64,000 nucleotides of DNA from Zhaonella formicivorans (GTDB lineage Bacteria > Bacillota > DUOV01 > Zhaonellaceae): contig NZ_CP085524.1 of assembly GCF_004353525.1 (NCBI RefSeq), positions 816,001-880,000 of the forward strand, read 5' to 3'. A program made the position numbers and the translations under genes. Shown piece by piece: positions 27,852 through 36,205 of the stretch (position 1 is the first letter of the stretch; each line of letters opens with the position of its first letter). The notes under the pieces are model-generated. The model saw nothing but the letters and a program-made list of their open reading frames with translations. It was not told the origin of the DNA and did no database searches.

Positions 27852-29165
27852 GTGGCGCTTGAAATGCGGCGTTCACAGGAATTATTTGCTAAGGCAAAAG
27901 AATTGATTCCCGGGGGCGTGAATAGCCCGGTCAGAGCTTTTAAAGCGGTTGGCTTAAATCCTCCTTTTATTCAAAGCGGGAAAGGTTCGAAAGTAACAGA
28001 TGTAGACGGCAATGAGTATATTGATTATGTTGCTTCCTGGGGGCCTTTAATCTTAGGCCATAATCATCCCGAAGTATGTGCTGCTTTGAAAAATTGTATT
28101 GATGAAATAGGCACCAGCTTCGGCGCCCCGACTGAACTGGAAAATATTATGGCGGAAATGGTAACTAGTGCTGTACCTTCCATAGAAATGGTAAGGATGG
28201 TTAATTCGGGCACTGAAGCAACTATGAGTGCGCTGCGTTTAGCCAGGGGATACACAGGAAGAAATAAAATTGTCAAGTTTGAAGGGTGCTATCACGGGCA
28301 TGCGGATCATTTGCTGATTAAAGCAGGCTCCGGCGCTTTAACTTTGGGAGTACCTGACAGCCCCGGCGTTCCTGCAAATATAGCAAGCAATACTATTACT
28401 GCGCCTTATAATGACCTTGAAACCTTGCGAAAAATTTTTGCCGCGGAAGGGGATGATATAGCTGCGGTAATAGTTGAACCCGTAGCAGGCAACATGGGGT
28501 GTGTTCCTCCCTTGCCAGGATTTTTACAGGGCCTGCGCCAATTAACAGCTGACTATGGGGTATTGCTCATTTTTGACGAAGTTATGACCGGATTTCGGGT
28601 AAGTTATGGAGGGGCACAGGAGCTGTATGGAATAGATCCCGATTTAACCTGCTTGGGTAAAATTATTGGAGGCGGTTTGCCCGTAGGCGCTTACGGTGGC
28701 AAGAGAAAAATTATGGAACAAGTTGCGCCTGCCGGTCCGGTATATCAGGCAGGTACTCTGTCCGGCAATCCTTTGGCAATGACCGCAGGTATTGCAACCC
28801 TTAATCTTTTGAGCAAACCCGGCGTTTATACCGAATTAGAAGAAAAATCCGCCCTTTTGGAGGCAGGTTTAAAAGAAGCGGCCGAATCCAGTGGCGTTAA
28901 AGCTACATTTAACCGGGTGGGAGCGATGTTTTCAGTTTTCTTTACAGCTCAACCGGTTACCGACTATAAAAGTGCGTCCACCTCAAATTTGAAAGCTTTT
29001 ACTGCCTATTTTAAATCCATGCTGGAACAAGGAATTTACCTGGCACCTTCGCAATTTGAGGCAGGCTTTATGTCCTTGGCTCATAGTTGGGAAGACATTG
29101 ACCGTACCATCTCTGCCAGCCGTAAGGCTTTTCAGGCAGCTTATCAGGCACAAGTTGAAAAATAG
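27852..29165 (+). CDS. hemL: Glutamate-1-semialdehyde 2,1-aminomutase
   Basis: The 437-residue PLP enzyme converts glutamate-1-semialdehyde to 5-aminolevulinate, completing the C5 start of the pathway begun by hemA. The N-terminus [23 protein letters not shown], the [18 protein letters not shown] region and the PLP lysine in [17 protein letters not shown] are intact. GTG start with AAGGATGGTG upstream. It is the last gene of the heme cluster and is followed by a strong palindromic terminator. Confidence 0.97.
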   Translation: MALEMRRSQELFAKAKELIPGGVNSPVRAFKAVGLNPPFIQSGKGSKVTDVDGNEYIDYVASWGPLILGHNHPEVCAALKNCIDEIGTSFGAPTELENIMAEMVTSAVPSIEMVRMVNSGTEATMSALRLARGYTGRNKIVKFEGCYHGHADHLLIKAGSGALTLGVPDSPGVPANIASNTITAPYNDLETLRKIFAAEGDDIAAVIVEPVAGNMGCVPPLPGFLQGLRQLTADYGVLLIFDEVMTGFRVSYGGAQELYGIDPDLTCLGKIIGGGLPVGAYGGKRKIMEQVAPAGPVYQAGTLSGNPLAMTAGIATLNLLSKPGVYTELEEKSALLEAGLKEAAESSGVKATFNRVGAMFSVFFTAQPVTDYKSASTSNLKAFTAYFKSMLEQGIYLAPSQFEAGFMSLAHSWEDIDRTISASRKAFQAAYQAQVEK

Positions 29166-29250
29166 AAACTTTTTAGTAAGAACGTGTATGAAATTAAAAA
29201 AAGGGGTCATAATAGAAGTACACACTCACTTCTTCATAGACCTCCTTGAG

Positions 29251-29290
29251 CCAACAGGCCAGCAGTACTGCTGGCCTGTTGGTATTTTTT
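29251..29290. terminator. Perfect 32-base palindromic terminator between hemL and azlD
   Basis: Positions 29251-29282 form a perfect palindrome (half-site CCAACAGGCCAGCAGT) followed by a T run to 29290. The run overlaps the azlD stop codon on the other strand. It clearly serves hemL and may also serve azlD from the other side, although the minus side lacks an immediate T run. Confidence 0.85.
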
Positions 29291-29609
29291 AGCCAATTGT
29301 CCTGAGCAACATCACAGCCCCCATTCCAGCCAGCACTGTCCAGACCATGCTTTTGCTTGTCTTGGCTACCAGAAATGCAGGCAGAGCAGCTATTAAGTAT
29401 TCATTATGCGAGGCAATGTTGAGTTGCCCGTTTCTAATCAGCAGGCTGGGCAGTAAAAGGGCTGCCAAAATTGCAGTTGGAATATAGCCAAGCCATTTTA
29501 ACAACAGATCAGGAAGCTGAAAATTTTTAAAAAGCACCAAAGGCAAAACCCTTGGCAAATAAGTAACTAGGCTCATGCCAAGCAGCAACCAGACTATTCT
29601 GCTATCCAC
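29289..29609 (-). CDS. azlD: Branched-chain amino acid transport protein AzlD
   Basis: The 106-residue membrane protein has three to four hydrophobic segments and the AzlD pattern: SLVTYLPRVLPLVLF near the N-terminus and LGYIPTAILAALLLPSLL in the middle. AzlD is the small partner of AzlC in branched-chain amino acid export or azaleucine resistance. The frame is open for a further 80 codons upstream, but only the part from GTG at 29609 resembles AzlD, and this start overlaps azlC by 16 bases as is usual for the pair. Confidence 0.85.
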   Translation of the reverse strand: MDSRIVWLLLGMSLVTYLPRVLPLVLFKNFQLPDLLLKWLGYIPTAILAALLLPSLLIRNGQLNIASHNEYLIAALPAFLVAKTSKSMVWTVLAGMGAVMLLRTIG

Positions 29610-30286
29610 TTTTCGCTGATTACACCTCCCGTAGCTCCCAGAATAGCCGCTAAAAGCACTCCCCAATTGCCAGGAATGTAAAGAGCCGCAAAGAGCGAAA
29701 AACCTCCGGCCAAGCAGGCCACTAAATAAGACCGCTTGTTGCGCAGCGTGAAAAAAAGCAAAGCAATAAACATGGCAGGTAAAGCAAAATCCAAGCCCCA
29801 TTTTTCTGTCGAGATTAATGCTGAGCCGGTGCTGGCCCCTAGCCAGGAAGCGCTTATCCAACCCAAATGAGATGTTAAGCTTAAGCCCAAATGGTAGCTT
29901 TGGTGGGGCGGTTCATGGCTATACCTGGCGGTTGATACTACAAACGTTTCGTCAGTAAGCTCGTAGGCTAGCAAAGGAATAACGCGTGGCGAAAAATTCC
30001 GGAAATGTGGCAAGAGTGCGGTACTCATTAAAAAATGCCGGAAATTAACAAAGAAAGTGGCTATAATTATGGCCATATTGCTGGCGCCTGAGCTTAACAT
30101 ACTTACAGCAATAAATTGAGCTGAGCCGGCGTAAACAAAAAGCGACATCAGAACTATCTCCAGTGTTTTCAGACCGGCCTCGGCTCCCAGCAAACCAAAA
30201 GCAAAGCCAAGAGGCAGGTAACCTAATGCAATTGGCAGTGCATCCTTGAGTCCAACAATAAATAGTCCTGTAGACAAATAGCTCAC
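29594..30286 (-). CDS. azlC: Branched-chain amino acid permease AzlC
   Basis: The 230-residue protein has about six membrane segments and the AzlC signature GLKDALPIALGYLPLGFAFG at the N-terminus, then FVYAGSAQFIAVSML and NFRHFLMSTALLPH. It forms the large part of the AzlCD transporter. GTG start. It is divergent from the FtsA-like gene, with about 115 bases between the two starts. Confidence 0.88.
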   Translation of the reverse strand: MSYLSTGLFIVGLKDALPIALGYLPLGFAFGLLGAEAGLKTLEIVLMSLFVYAGSAQFIAVSMLSSGASNMAIIIATFFVNFRHFLMSTALLPHFRNFSPRVIPLLAYELTDETFVVSTARYSHEPPHQSYHLGLSLTSHLGWISASWLGASTGSALISTEKWGLDFALPAMFIALLFFTLRNKRSYLVACLAGGFSLFAALYIPGNWGVLLAAILGATGGVISEKWIAE

Positions 30287-30400
30287 TCCGTTCTTGCCAC
30301 CAAGTTAGGTGTTTGTTGCTCTGTCGGGGTATAGACAGGAATACTTATATTATAAGTCGAATATTATGGTAAATCTACATTTTTGGAGGTGGAAAAGAGT

Positions 30401-32353
30401 ATGGACCGTATAACGGCCATTGATATAGGAACACGTAGTGTTGTCGGTATAACTATGGAGAAAGAGAAAGAAAATTACAAGATAATTGCCTCAGCAGTCG
30501 AAGAACATAAGGAAAGGGCAATGTACGACGGCCAAATCCACGATATTCCGTTGGTTGCAGAGGTTGTGCAAAATATCAAGCAATCATTGGAAAAAATACT
30601 AGGGGAAAGAATAGAGGAAGTGGCAGTGGCAGCTGCAGGTCGTTCGTTAAAGACCGCTAAGGGAAAAGGGTGCTTCCAGCTTGAACTTCGGGAAATTACT
30701 CTCGAAGATATACTAGGCTTGGAAATGCAAGCGGTACAAATGGCGCAACAAAATTTACAACAAGAAAATGCTTTAGATGCAGAGTACTACTGCGTGGGTT
30801 ACAGTATCACCAATTATTTTCTTGATGGCAGCCGCATCGTTAACTTATTGGGACAAATGGGTGAAAAGATGGAGGTTGAGGTGATCGCCACATTTCTTCC
30901 AAGGGTGGTTATTGATTCTTTATTTGCTGTTCTAAAACGCACGGGTTTAAAAATGCGGAGTTTGACCCTGGAGCCAATTGCGGCTGCGGAGATGGCTATA
31001 CCAAGCAATATGCGCCAGTTGAATCTGGCGCTGATTGATATCGGTGCGGGAACTTCAGACATTGCCATTACTTCCGATGGTTCTGTAAAGACCTATGCCA
31101 TGGTACCTGTTGCTGGGGATGAAATTACAGAAAAAATAGCCCAGGTTTTTTTACTGGATTTTCAAACTGCCGAAAAGGTCAAAAGAGGACTCAGTAAAAA
31201 AACAATACGTTTTCATGATGTACTCGGCAATGCTCATACTGTACCGACCGACAAGGTGAAAGAGGTAATAGACGATACAGTGGATGACCTTGCAAAACAA
31301 ATAGCCAATGCGCTTTTGGAGGTAAATGGGAGAGCTCCGCAGGCGGTAATTTGTGTTGGCGGAGGCAGCCTCACTCCCGGCTTAATCGCGAAAATTGCGG
31401 CGCACCTGGAATTGCCCGCCAACCGCATTGGAGTCAAAGGCAAAGAAATTCTCAAAGGAATAAAAGGCAAAATCAACAATTTAAGTGTGCCGCAAATGAT
31501 CACTCCCTTAGGTATTGCGATTAGCGGTTTAAAGAATTTAGGTTTTAGGTTTATGGAAGTTGGGGTAAATCAAAGACCGGTAAGACTGGCGACTTATCAA
31601 AAATCAACTGTAGCAGATGCCTTGATTGCTGCAGGCATTAATTTAAAATATCTCTATGGTAAGCCTGGCAAAGCCTTGGCTGTAGAAATTAACGGCCAGT
31701 TAACATTTTTACGCGGGCACAAAGGCACTCCTGCCCAGATCTTTCTTAATGATCGGCCCTGTAAATTAGAGGATAACATCACAAAAGGAGATCAGATTAA
31801 ATTTATTCCTGCAGTGGATGGCAAGGACCGCATAGCTACTTTGAAAGAGGTCGTAAATTTAAATCCGCTGCGGATCTTGGTTAATGACCAAGAAATTCAT
31901 GTTAAGCCGCAGGTCAAAGTGAACGGCAGAGCTGCTGATGCTGATTTCCTTTTGGAGGATAATTGCAAAATAGAGTACCACACTGTGAACCGGCTAGGGG
32001 AGATACTAACTTTATTGGGTTATAAACATGAAGAAATTGCTGTCCTAAAAGTAAACGGAGAAAATGCCGACATGAGCACTTTGCTACAGGAAGGGGATGT
32101 TTTAGAAGTTAAAACCGGTGGAAATACCGATCCAGCGCGGGCTAATTTTAAAATCTTTTTAAATGGACAAAACATGGAGTTTGAGTGGCCTAAAAAAACA
32201 CCGCCAATTTTGTCGGATTTATTTGCTTTGCTGGATTTTGATTTAATGGCCCAAAAGGAGAAAGGAACTCTTGTCATGAAAGTGAATGGGGAAGAGGCGG
32301 GTTTTACTACAGCTTTAAAATATGAAGATGATGTTGAACTGCACTGGAAGTAA
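30401..32353 (+). CDS. FtsA/PilM-like actin-fold ATPase with C-terminal beta-grasp-like repeats
   Basis: Residues 1 to about 375 of this 650-residue protein are an FtsA/PilM-like actin fold: TAIDIGTRSVVGI (phosphate 1), ALIDIGAGTSDIAI (phosphate 2) and VICVGGGSLTPGLIAKIAAHL (adenosine motif), with an inserted SHS2-like domain. FtsA itself is about 420 residues and ends with a membrane helix, which is missing here. Instead about 270 residues hold at least four short similar units (LNDRPCKLEDNITKGDQIKF, VNGRAADADFLLEDNCKIEY, VNGENADMSTLLQEGDVLEV, VNGEEAGFTTALKYEDDVEL), which resemble ThiS/TGS-type beta-grasp edges. Function unknown; cell division, pilus or envelope roles are possible. ATG 30401 is chosen, 11 bases after GGAGG; a TTG at 30383 is an alternative. 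Confidence 0.75.
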   Translation: MDRITAIDIGTRSVVGITMEKEKENYKIIASAVEEHKERAMYDGQIHDIPLVAEVVQNIKQSLEKILGERIEEVAVAAAGRSLKTAKGKGCFQLELREITLEDILGLEMQAVQMAQQNLQQENALDAEYYCVGYSITNYFLDGSRIVNLLGQMGEKMEVEVIATFLPRVVIDSLFAVLKRTGLKMRSLTLEPIAAAEMAIPSNMRQLNLALIDIGAGTSDIAITSDGSVKTYAMVPVAGDEITEKIAQVFLLDFQTAEKVKRGLSKKTIRFHDVLGNAHTVPTDKVKEVIDDTVDDLAKQIANALLEVNGRAPQAVICVGGGSLTPGLIAKIAAHLELPANRIGVKGKEILKGIKGKINNLSVPQMITPLGIAISGLKNLGFRFMEVGVNQRPVRLATYQKSTVADALIAAGINLKYLYGKPGKALAVEINGQLTFLRGHKGTPAQIFLNDRPCKLEDNITKGDQIKFIPAVDGKDRIATLKEVVNLNPLRILVNDQEIHVKPQVKVNGRAADADFLLEDNCKIEYHTVNRLGEILTLLGYKHEEIAVLKVNGENADMSTLLQEGDVLEVKTGGNTDPARANFKIFLNGQNMEFEWPKKTPPILSDLFALLDFDLMAQKEKGTLVMKVNGEEAGFTTALKYEDDVELHWK

Positions 32354-32420
32354 AATGATGACTAACAGAAAATATCTTGAACTAAATTGAACAAAAATAG
32401 AAAAAAATAATTTTGAAGGT

Positions 32421-32448
32421 TTGACAAATCCTGATTTCATGTTATAAT
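32421..32448 (+). promoter_or_regulatory. Promoter of tRNA-Leu(CAG)
   Basis: TTGACA (32421-32426) and TATAAT (32443-32448) are separated by 16 bases and end 24 bases before the tRNA. Confidence 0.8.
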
Positions 32449-32472
32449 GAATAATGTTCTGGTTAAAGAAAT

Positions 32473-32560
32473 GCGGCAGTGGCGGAATTGGCAGACGCGC
32501 TAGATTCAGGTTCTAGTCCTGATTAGCAGGGTGGGGGTTCAAGTCCCTTCTGCCGCACCA
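32473..32560 (+). tRNA. tRNA-Leu (anticodon CAG)
   Basis: The 88-base class II tRNA has acceptor stem GCGGCAG / CTGCCGC, anticodon stem CTAGA / TCTAG with loop TTCAGGT (anticodon CAG), a long variable arm, a T arm GGGGGTTCAAGTCCC and encoded CCA. Confidence 0.95.
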
Positions 32561-32568
32561 GTAAGTAG

Positions 32569-32607
32569 AGGCTTTAGGTTTGTGCATCCTAAGGCCTTTT
32601 ACTTTTG
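32569..32607 (+). terminator. Terminator after tRNA-Leu
   Basis: AGGCTTTAGG (32569-32578) pairs with CCTAAGGCCT (32588-32597), one wobble, followed by TTTTACTTTTG. Confidence 0.75.
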
Positions 32608-32691
32608 TTTACTATTTTCTTGTTTGTGCAGTTAAGCATTTTTAGGGCTATAATGGTCAAGCTCGGCAGGCAAACGGAAGAGGGAAAAATT

Positions 32692-33423
32692 ATGCAGGAA
32701 GTTAAACGTGTTTTGCAAAATGGGGAGCATTTTAACTTCGTTTGTAAGATGTGCGGCAATTGTTGCAATGAGATGTTAATCAAGTTAACCCCTTACGATA
32801 TAATCCGCTTATCAGCCGGTTTAAATCTGCCAACTCACGAATTTATCCCCCAGTATGTGCTTTTCTTGAAACTGCAGGATACGGGTTGGTTTTTGCCTGT
32901 CTTAAAGCATGTGAAAAAAGGGGAGTGTTTATTCAAACGGGGCAAAAAATGCCGGATCCATCCTTACCGGCCGTTGCCATGCCGGCTATTTCCGGTAGGC
33001 CGCAGCGAAGAAAATTTTGTTTTACAAATGAGTTTATATTGCAAAGGCCTTTTAACAGGATGCCGGTGGAACCTTAATAGCTGGCTGGAAGCATCTGAGG
33101 CGATAACTTATCTGGAAATGAGCAAACTCTACTATGATTTTATGGAAGAAATATTACAAAGCTATGAACTTAAAACTATAAGCGACAAGCAATATAAACT
33201 GTTCTTTAAAATAGTTTATGATTTTGACGGGGCCCGTTTGGATTTAACTTGTTCCGGAATAAACGATAAAACGAAAGTGAAATACTGTTTAGCTATGGGA
33301 AAATGGTTTCTGGAGCGGTTTAGTGAACCTCACCTGCTAGAAGAATTAAGCGAAGAACAATTTCTGGATGCTTATGAAAAACAGGGAAGGATGGTTTTAA
33401 AACAGCTTATAGAACAACAATAA
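32692..33423 (+). CDS. YkgJ-type Cys-cluster (CxxxCxxCC) protein
   Basis: The 243-residue protein has the UPF0153/YkgJ pattern: CKMCGNCC at residues about 18-25, then CLFKRGKKCRIHPYRPLPCRLFP, the metal-binding cysteine set of this family. The C-terminal 130 residues are helical and not recognised. Zinc or iron-sulfur binding is likely; function unknown. ATG 32692 is chosen because GAGGG is 7 bases upstream; the frame is open to 32605 but that N-terminus is hydrophobic and unlike the family. The stop codon lies inside a perfect hairpin shared with a convergent small gene. Confidence 0.8.
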   Translation: MQEVKRVLQNGEHFNFVCKMCGNCCNEMLIKLTPYDIIRLSAGLNLPTHEFIPQYVLFLKLQDTGWFLPVLKHVKKGECLFKRGKKCRIHPYRPLPCRLFPVGRSEENFVLQMSLYCKGLLTGCRWNLNSWLEASEAITYLEMSKLYYDFMEEILQSYELKTISDKQYKLFFKIVYDFDGARLDLTCSGINDKTKVKYCLAMGKWFLERFSEPHLLEELSEEQFLDAYEKQGRMVLKQLIEQQ

Positions 33424-33450
33424 GTCTTGGTGCAGCACCAAGACTTATTG
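33418..33450. terminator. Perfect 16-bp stem between convergent genes
   Basis: CAATAAGTCTTGGTGC (33418-33433) and its exact complement (33435-33450) are separated by a single base. The stem includes the stop codon of the YkgJ-type gene. No long T run follows on either strand, so termination is inferred from position. Confidence 0.6.
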
Positions 33451-33463
33451 CCTTCAGTTTTGA

Positions 33464-33583
33464 CTAGCATAAACCGTTAATGACTGGACAGTCGGATTCC
33501 ATACAGTTTTCACAGTCTTTTTCCCTAAGAACACTAGGTCCTGATTTTTCATTTTTGCTTTGGTAATCTTTTTGTTCAGACAT
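33464..33583 (-). CDS. Small Cys-rich protein, 39 residues
   Basis: This short gene reads MSEQKDYQSKNEKSG, then a lysine/cysteine-rich second half ending KDCENCMESDCPVINGLC before TAG. The four closely spaced cysteines (CxxC, then C and a C-terminal C) suggest metal binding. An AGGATGGTG ribosome binding site is 7 bases upstream of its ATG. It is convergent with the YkgJ-type gene, which also carries a cysteine cluster. I do not recognise the family. The intact frame, ribosome binding site and non-random cysteine pattern support it as real. Confidence 0.6.
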   Translation of the reverse strand: MSEQKDYQSKNEKSGPSVLREKDCENCMESDCPVINGLC

Positions 33584-33681
33584 GCTTGCTACACCATCCT
33601 ATTTGTAGTTTAAATGCTAACATCGCTTAATTTGCTAAATTTCCCGTTTTTTTATGTATCAGTGTAGCGATAAAGCAAAAA

Positions 33682-33718
33682 AGAACAAAACACCTTCCTT
33701 GCGAAGGTGTTTTGTTCT
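33682..33718 (-). terminator. Strong terminator of the six-tRNA operon
   Basis: A perfect 15-bp stem (33682-33696 with 33704-33718, loop 7) is followed on the minus strand by TTTTTTG. It lies 12 bases beyond the last tRNA. Confidence 0.9.
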
Positions 33719-33729
33719 TTTTATGGTTA

Positions 33730-33804
33730 TGGCTGGGGCGGCTGGATTCGAACCAACGCATGGCGGATCCAAAATCCGCTGCCTTACCGCTTGGCTACGC
33801 CCCA
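33730..33804 (-). tRNA. tRNA-Gln (anticodon TTG)
   Basis: Minus-strand, 75 bases. Acceptor TGGGGCG / CGCCCCA, anticodon stem GCGGA / TCCGC with loop TTTTGGA (TTG), T arm GGTTCGAATCC, encoded CCA. Last gene of the tRNA operon. Confidence 0.95.
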
Positions 33805-33810
33805 ATCAAG

Positions 33811-33896
33811 TGGTGGAGAGAGCTGGATTCGAACCAGCGAAGGCATTGCCAGCAGATTTACAGTCTGCCCCCTTTGGCCAACTCGGGAATCTCTCC
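33811..33896 (-). tRNA. tRNA-Tyr (anticodon GTA)
   Basis: Minus-strand, 86 bases, with a long variable arm. Acceptor GGAGAGA / TCTCTCC, anticodon stem GCAGA / TCTGC with loop CTGTAAA (GTA), encoded CCA. Confidence 0.95.
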
Positions 33897-33903
33897 ATGA
33901 AAA

Positions 33904-33978
33904 TGGAGCCGACGATGGGATTTGAACCCGCAACCTGCTGATTACAAGTCAGCTGCTCTACCATTGAGCTACGTCGGC
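33904..33978 (-). tRNA. tRNA-Thr (anticodon TGT)
   Basis: Minus-strand, 75 bases. Acceptor GCCGACG / CGTCGGC, anticodon stem GCTGA / TCAGC with loop CTTGTAA (TGT), encoded CCA. Confidence 0.95.
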
Positions 33979-33980
33979 GT

Positions 33981-34056
33981 TGGCGGAGCCGACGGGAATC
34001 GAACCCGCGATCTTCGGCGTGACAGGCCGACATGTTAACCGCTACACTACGGCTCC
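33981..34056 (-). tRNA. tRNA-Asp (anticodon GTC)
   Basis: Minus-strand, 76 bases. Acceptor GGAGCCG / CGGCTCC, anticodon stem TCGGC / GCCGA with loop CTGTCAC (GTC), encoded CCA. Confidence 0.95.
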
Positions 34057-34132
34057 TGGTGACCCGTAGGGGATTCGAACCCCTGTTACCGCCGTGAAAG
34101 GGCGGTGTCTTAGACCACTTGACCAACGGGCC
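34057..34132 (-). tRNA. tRNA-Glu (anticodon TTC)
   Basis: Minus-strand, 76 bases, directly abutting tRNA-Asp. Anticodon stem CCGCC / GGCGG with loop CTTTCAC (TTC), encoded CCA. Charged tRNA-Glu is also the substrate of HemA. Confidence 0.95.
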
Positions 34133-34148
34133 ATATTATTTTGTCTAC

Positions 34149-34225
<77 letters not shown>

Positions 34226-34240
34226 ACAACGACAAGTGTT

Positions 34241-34269
34241 ATTATAGCTAATATTTTTTTTTGTGTCAA
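34241..34269 (-). promoter_or_regulatory. Consensus promoter of the six-tRNA operon
   Basis: On the minus strand TTGACA (34264-34269) and TATAAT (34241-34246) are separated by exactly 17 bases, 15 bases before the first tRNA. The left end of the insertion sequence at 34287 is only 17 bases upstream of the -35 box. Confidence 0.9.
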
Positions 34270-34277
34270 CATTTTTA

Positions 34278-34286
34278 AGCTGGTAT
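34278..34286. repeat. 9-bp target site duplication, left copy
   Basis: AGCTGGTAT here is repeated exactly at 35992-36000, on the other side of the insertion sequence. Confidence 0.85.
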
Positions 34287-35991
34287 GATAGTGTCAAGTA
34301 ACTGTAGGATTTTTTACGAAAAAAATTCACCTATCCGGTTCAGAGCGGTAGCCTCGTTGTAAATTTGCCTGATATTTTTTGATTAATTTTTGAATTATAT
34401 GGTTGTATTGCTAATATTTTACTATGAAGATACATATTATTTCTGGTTGCCCTTAGCACAGGTCTATGCAGTAGCGGCTAGTGCCCTGAGGGCCTTGGTC
34501 AATGGACTCTGGGGTCCTTTCAGGATGGGCATATTCCGAATCATTTCTATTGCCACGTTCCTTTGGATTGTTCTCTTGGCCCTTTTTAGTTTTTCTGCGT
34601 CTACCTGTAACGCTTTTACCGGTTGTTTTTGCTGGGCCAGGTATATTTCCTTTATATTTAACCCGTTGGCTTTGGCTGCCCGAAGGCTGGCCATTTGTTC
34701 GGCTCCTGCTTTGCTCCATCCCCCTGGCCGATTGCTTAATCTGGCAGATAGTATATGGCTTACGTGTCCTTCTGCGCTGCATCCCTGCACTTCTTCACGG
34801 TATCGGTTACGCGCTTCTATCCCATCCCACTGCCCCCGAATGTACCGCTTCGTTTTTGTAATCGCTTTCTGGCGCTCTGGACGGAGTTTTTGGGCTTTAT
34901 CCAATACAACCATTACTTTTTCCAAGTCACTGCGCTTTATATGTTCCCAAAGGGCTGCTTGTAGTTTGGGCTCAGGGCCTACAGCGGCTATTATATATTT
35001 GCTCAGGTGGAAGAGGTCAAGTATAAATATGGACTTGGGTATTATTTCTGTTCCGCTGCGAATCCACGCTGCTCCGTCCCCGTTTATATAAATCCTTTCT
35101 ATCTGGTCTAGTTCATATTGCTTTTCTATATAGTCAGGACAGCAAACCATAAGTCGTCAATGGTCTTGTACGGTCCGCTGAAATAGCGGGCATTCCGGAG
35201 CCGGTTCCTACCCCGGCTTGCTTTTTCTATTCCTTCATGTACATAGATCAACGGTATTTGCATCCGTCCCTTTTTTCCCCACTGGGCTACGTGGTCCTCG
35301 TCTGCTTCTATGTACAAAATCCTCACCCTTCGCTTTTGCGCAGGTATTATATCATCGCTACTCAAGGGCACTTTAATTCTGTCTATGGTATTCTTGACTG
35401 TCTGTCCACTCAAACTTTCTCCCCATCCGTACTGCTCCGGCCCTCTGCCGCTACGACGGTAAGATTGTTCGGTAGCCATGTCAGCCAATACGGACTTAGC
35501 TGCTGCATCCACCCGCATGTGTGGTGTATATCCGGCATAGTCGTCAACTAAATGAGCGTAGGATTGGGTTTCTTTATGGTAAAAGTAGGTACGATGATAG
35601 CTCATTTCTCCAAAGACTGTGACCACATGTTTCTCTTCTTGACGCCGCTCAACCACCCAACCGGGACGTTCTTCCCGGTGCTCAACCAGATAAGCATCCT
35701 GGGTTTCCAGGACCATCTTCAGTATGTCTTTTCCCAATTGGTTAAGGATCTCTTTAACCTTGATTTCCAACTCCGGATATGTGATTTTTCTCTCTAAAGC
35801 CTCAATTACGTTTTCCCCAACCAGCAGGAATTTATCCCATAAGTGTTGAATTATCTTTTCCATAAGACCTCACCTCTCGAGTCTTTTTGCCTTAGGGCTT
35901 AAGGCTCCGTCTTTCGCCAGACGGTGAGGTCTTATTTCTTTCCCCTGCCCTTTTTTTCCTGCAGGGTATCCTACAGTAATTTTACACTAAC
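34287..35991 (-). mobile_element. Complete ISLre2-family insertion sequence (1705 bp)
   Basis: The element is bounded by 24-bp terminal inverted repeats at 34287-34310 and 35968-35991, which match at 20 of 24 positions and share the exact inner block ACTGTAGGAT. A 9-bp direct duplication (AGCTGGTAT) flanks both ends. The size, the end length, the 9-bp duplication and the UPF0236-type transposase inside all fit the ISLre2 family. Inside the right end, upstream of the transposase, a GGTGAGGTCTTAT / ATAAGACCTCACC inverted repeat is present (about 35861-35936). The clean duplication indicates a fairly recent insertion. Confidence 0.9.
34464..35863 (-). pseudogene. ISLre2-family transposase, interrupted by a frameshift
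   Basis: The first part (35863 down to 35126) encodes about 245 residues beginning MEKIIQHLWDKFLLVGENVI, and the second (from about 35135 down to 34464) continues with DYIEKQYELDQIERIYINGDGAAWI. The protein is of the ISLre2 / UPF0236 type: VVTVFGEMSYHRTYF, GRGPEQYGWGESLSGQTV and INGDGAAWI are characteristic. The break is at WFAVL-(D)-YIEKQ near 35135: adding one G (CTGAC to CTGGAC) restores one continuous reading frame of about 465 residues. The element is therefore either inactivated by a 1-base deletion, or this is a sequencing error. A GAGGTGAGG site precedes the ATG. Confidence 0.85.
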
Positions 35992-36000
35992 AGCTGGTAT
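35992..36000. repeat. 9-bp target site duplication, right copy
   Basis: AGCTGGTAT, identical to 34278-34286. Confidence 0.85.
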
Positions 36001-36205
36001 TTCAATTCTTTAGAATCCTTTAGAATCCTAAGAATCCTTTAGAAAATTCTTTAGAAAATAAATAAAGGACTTTATTTATTTATTTCTCAAGCAGGCAAAT
36101 GTTCATAAACTCAGCATGTAATTTTAGAGAAAGATGCTTGACACTTAAAAAAACTATACATTATTCTCGTAGGAGAATCGATTGACTAGTGAGGTATGAA
36201 AAAAA
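36001..36205. other. AT-rich non-coding stretch with short repeats and a possible promoter
   Basis: At 36008-36058 units of the type CTTTAGAA(TCC) occur several times in tandem. At 36056-36082 AAATAAATAAAG and CTTTATTTATTT form a 12-bp hairpin with a 2-base loop. Further right, TTGACA (36138-36143) and TATTCT (36162-36167), 18 bases apart, could be the old promoter of the degV remnant. No gene is seen. Confidence 0.5.

Noticed and set aside
34390-35091. Long plus-strand open frames across the ISLre2 element
   Set aside because: They are antisense to the transposase, which has clear family motifs, and show no ribosome binding sites or domains.
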